NCBI RefSeq assembly: GCF_002102185.1
Contig: NZ_LQOW01000031.1
Span: forward strand, 558,001-622,000
Length of the DNA stretch: 64,000 nt
Origin: Mycobacterium fragae
Lineage (GTDB): Bacteria; Actinomycetota; Actinomycetes; Mycobacteriales; Mycobacteriaceae
Reading direction: 5' to 3'
Below are positions 63,395 through 64,000 of the stretch, piece by piece. The notes under the pieces are model-generated. The model was not told where the DNA came from. It saw nothing but the letters and a program-made list of their open reading frames with translations, and did no database searches. A program made the position numbers and the translations under genes. Each line of letters opens with the position of its first letter. Positions within the stretch are counted from its first letter, which is position 1.

Positions 63395-64000
63395 GGCTTG
63401 ACCACTGCCGCGGCGGAATCGTGAACCGCTGCGTCACGGCTGATCGCGTGTTCATAGACCCGCGCGGTCTGCGCGGCGACGGACTCCCAGCTGTACACGT
63501 CGACGGCGCGACGACGGCCGGCCGTCCCGAGGCGGCGCCGCTGATCGGGCGACACCAGCAGCTCGCCGAGCACCCGGATCAGCTCAGCGGCGTCGCCCGG
63601 TCGCACCAGCCGTGCGCACTCGCCGTCGGGCCCGAGCACCTCAGGCAACGCCCCGGCACGGCTGGCCACGATCGGCGTTCCGCTGGCCATTGCTTCCACC
63701 GCCGGGAGCGAGAATCCCTCGTAAAGCGATGGAATGCAAGCGATTTCGGCGGACGCAAAAAGCGCGGCCAGCTCCGCGTCGGAAAGCCCGCTGGAAGTAT
63801 GCACGATATCCGAGATACCGAGTTCGGCGATCAGCTTCTCGGTGGGCCCGTTCGGCTCCAGCTTGGCGACAAGTTGCAGTTCCAAGTCGTGTTCGGTGCG
63901 AAGCTTGGCCACCGCCTGCAACAGATGACCGACGCCCTTCAGCGGTCGGTCGGCGCTGGCGATCGCGATGATGCGCCCGGAGATTCGCCGCTGTGCGGAC
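63388..64000 (-). CDS. Family 4 glycosyltransferase, 5' end cut by window
   Basis: The C-terminal 203 residues are present; the frame is open to the window end, so the N-terminal domain is missing. The donor-binding part of GT4 enzymes is clear: SADRPLKGVGHLL, IPSLYEGFSLPAVEAMASG (EX7E motif) and TPIVASRAGALPEVLG. The nucleotide-sugar donor and acceptor are unknown. It is first in the minus-strand operon with the methyltransferase and alpha-toroid gene. Confidence 0.85.
   Translation of the reverse strand, partial: SAQRRISGRIIAIASADRPLKGVGHLLQAVAKLRTEHDLELQLVAKLEPNGPTEKLIAELGISDIVHTSSGLSDAELAALFASAEIACIPSLYEGFSLPAVEAMASGTPIVASRAGALPEVLGPDGECARLVRPGDAAELIRVLGELLVSPDQRRRLGTAGRRRAVDVYSWESVAAQTARVYEHAISRDAAVHDSAAAVVKPC

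Overview
The window is high-GC actinobacterial DNA. Its genes match a block of the Mycobacterium tuberculosis chromosome (roughly Rv2045c to Rv2071c) read in the opposite direction. The diagnostic genes are cobM-cobK, cobG-cobH-cobIJ, cobN, rbpA, the lnt/ppm1 pair and a full-length two-module pks12. The organism is therefore almost certainly a Mycobacterium, probably a non-tuberculous species, because lnt and ppm1 are separate genes and several M. tuberculosis genes of this block are missing. The species cannot be named from the sequence.

Layout. 1-1381: end of cobM and all of cobK (cobalamin synthesis). 1469-15788: first accessory block, with three tandem paralogous cyclase-homology/ATPase regulators, a convergent FAD monooxygenase, a large LuxR-type ATPase regulator and two small secreted proteins. 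15862-19064: cobG-cobH-cobIJ operon on the minus strand. 19048-27920: second accessory block, with a fourth cyclase-ATPase, a second FAD monooxygenase, an NTF2-like protein, an internally deleted aldehyde dehydrogenase and a second LuxR-type ATPase. 28020-31601: cobN. 31628-38464: conserved housekeeping genes (F420/FMN-type PPOX protein, dienelactone hydrolase, fxsA, amidohydrolase, lnt, ppm1, rbpA, small zinc-binding-like protein). 38693-53722: pks12 and the epimerase/PEP-utiliser fusion behind it. 53745-57761: lipT-like esterase, kinase-like protein, gluconokinase. 57768-60896: membrane proteins (RDD, DUF2784, DoxX, DUF6328) and a TetR regulator. 60945-64000: methyltransferase, alpha-toroid protein, second methyltransferase and a glycosyltransferase cut by the window end.

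How the genes work together. The cob genes form the aerobic corrin pathway, split into pieces by two accessory blocks with the same three ingredients: cyclase-ATPase without HTH, FAD monooxygenase, and ATPase with LuxR HTH. In all four cyclase domains the metal aspartates and the purine-binding lysine are present, but the transition-state asparagine is glycine. These proteins may therefore be nucleotide sensors rather than ordinary cyclases. Pks12 shows alternating methylmalonyl and malonyl acyltransferase signatures, as expected for mycoketide synthesis. Ppm1, which supplies polyprenyl-phosphomannose, lies just upstream.

Several genes have a TANNNT -10 element placed so that transcription would begin at, or one base from, the start codon (leaderless mRNA): the first LuxR regulator, a secreted protein, cobG, the PPOX gene, the small gene before pks12, and the lipT-like gene. 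No tRNA, rRNA, IS element, CRISPR array or cobalamin riboswitch was recognised. No gene-free stretch longer than 300 bases exists; the longest is 22354-22650.
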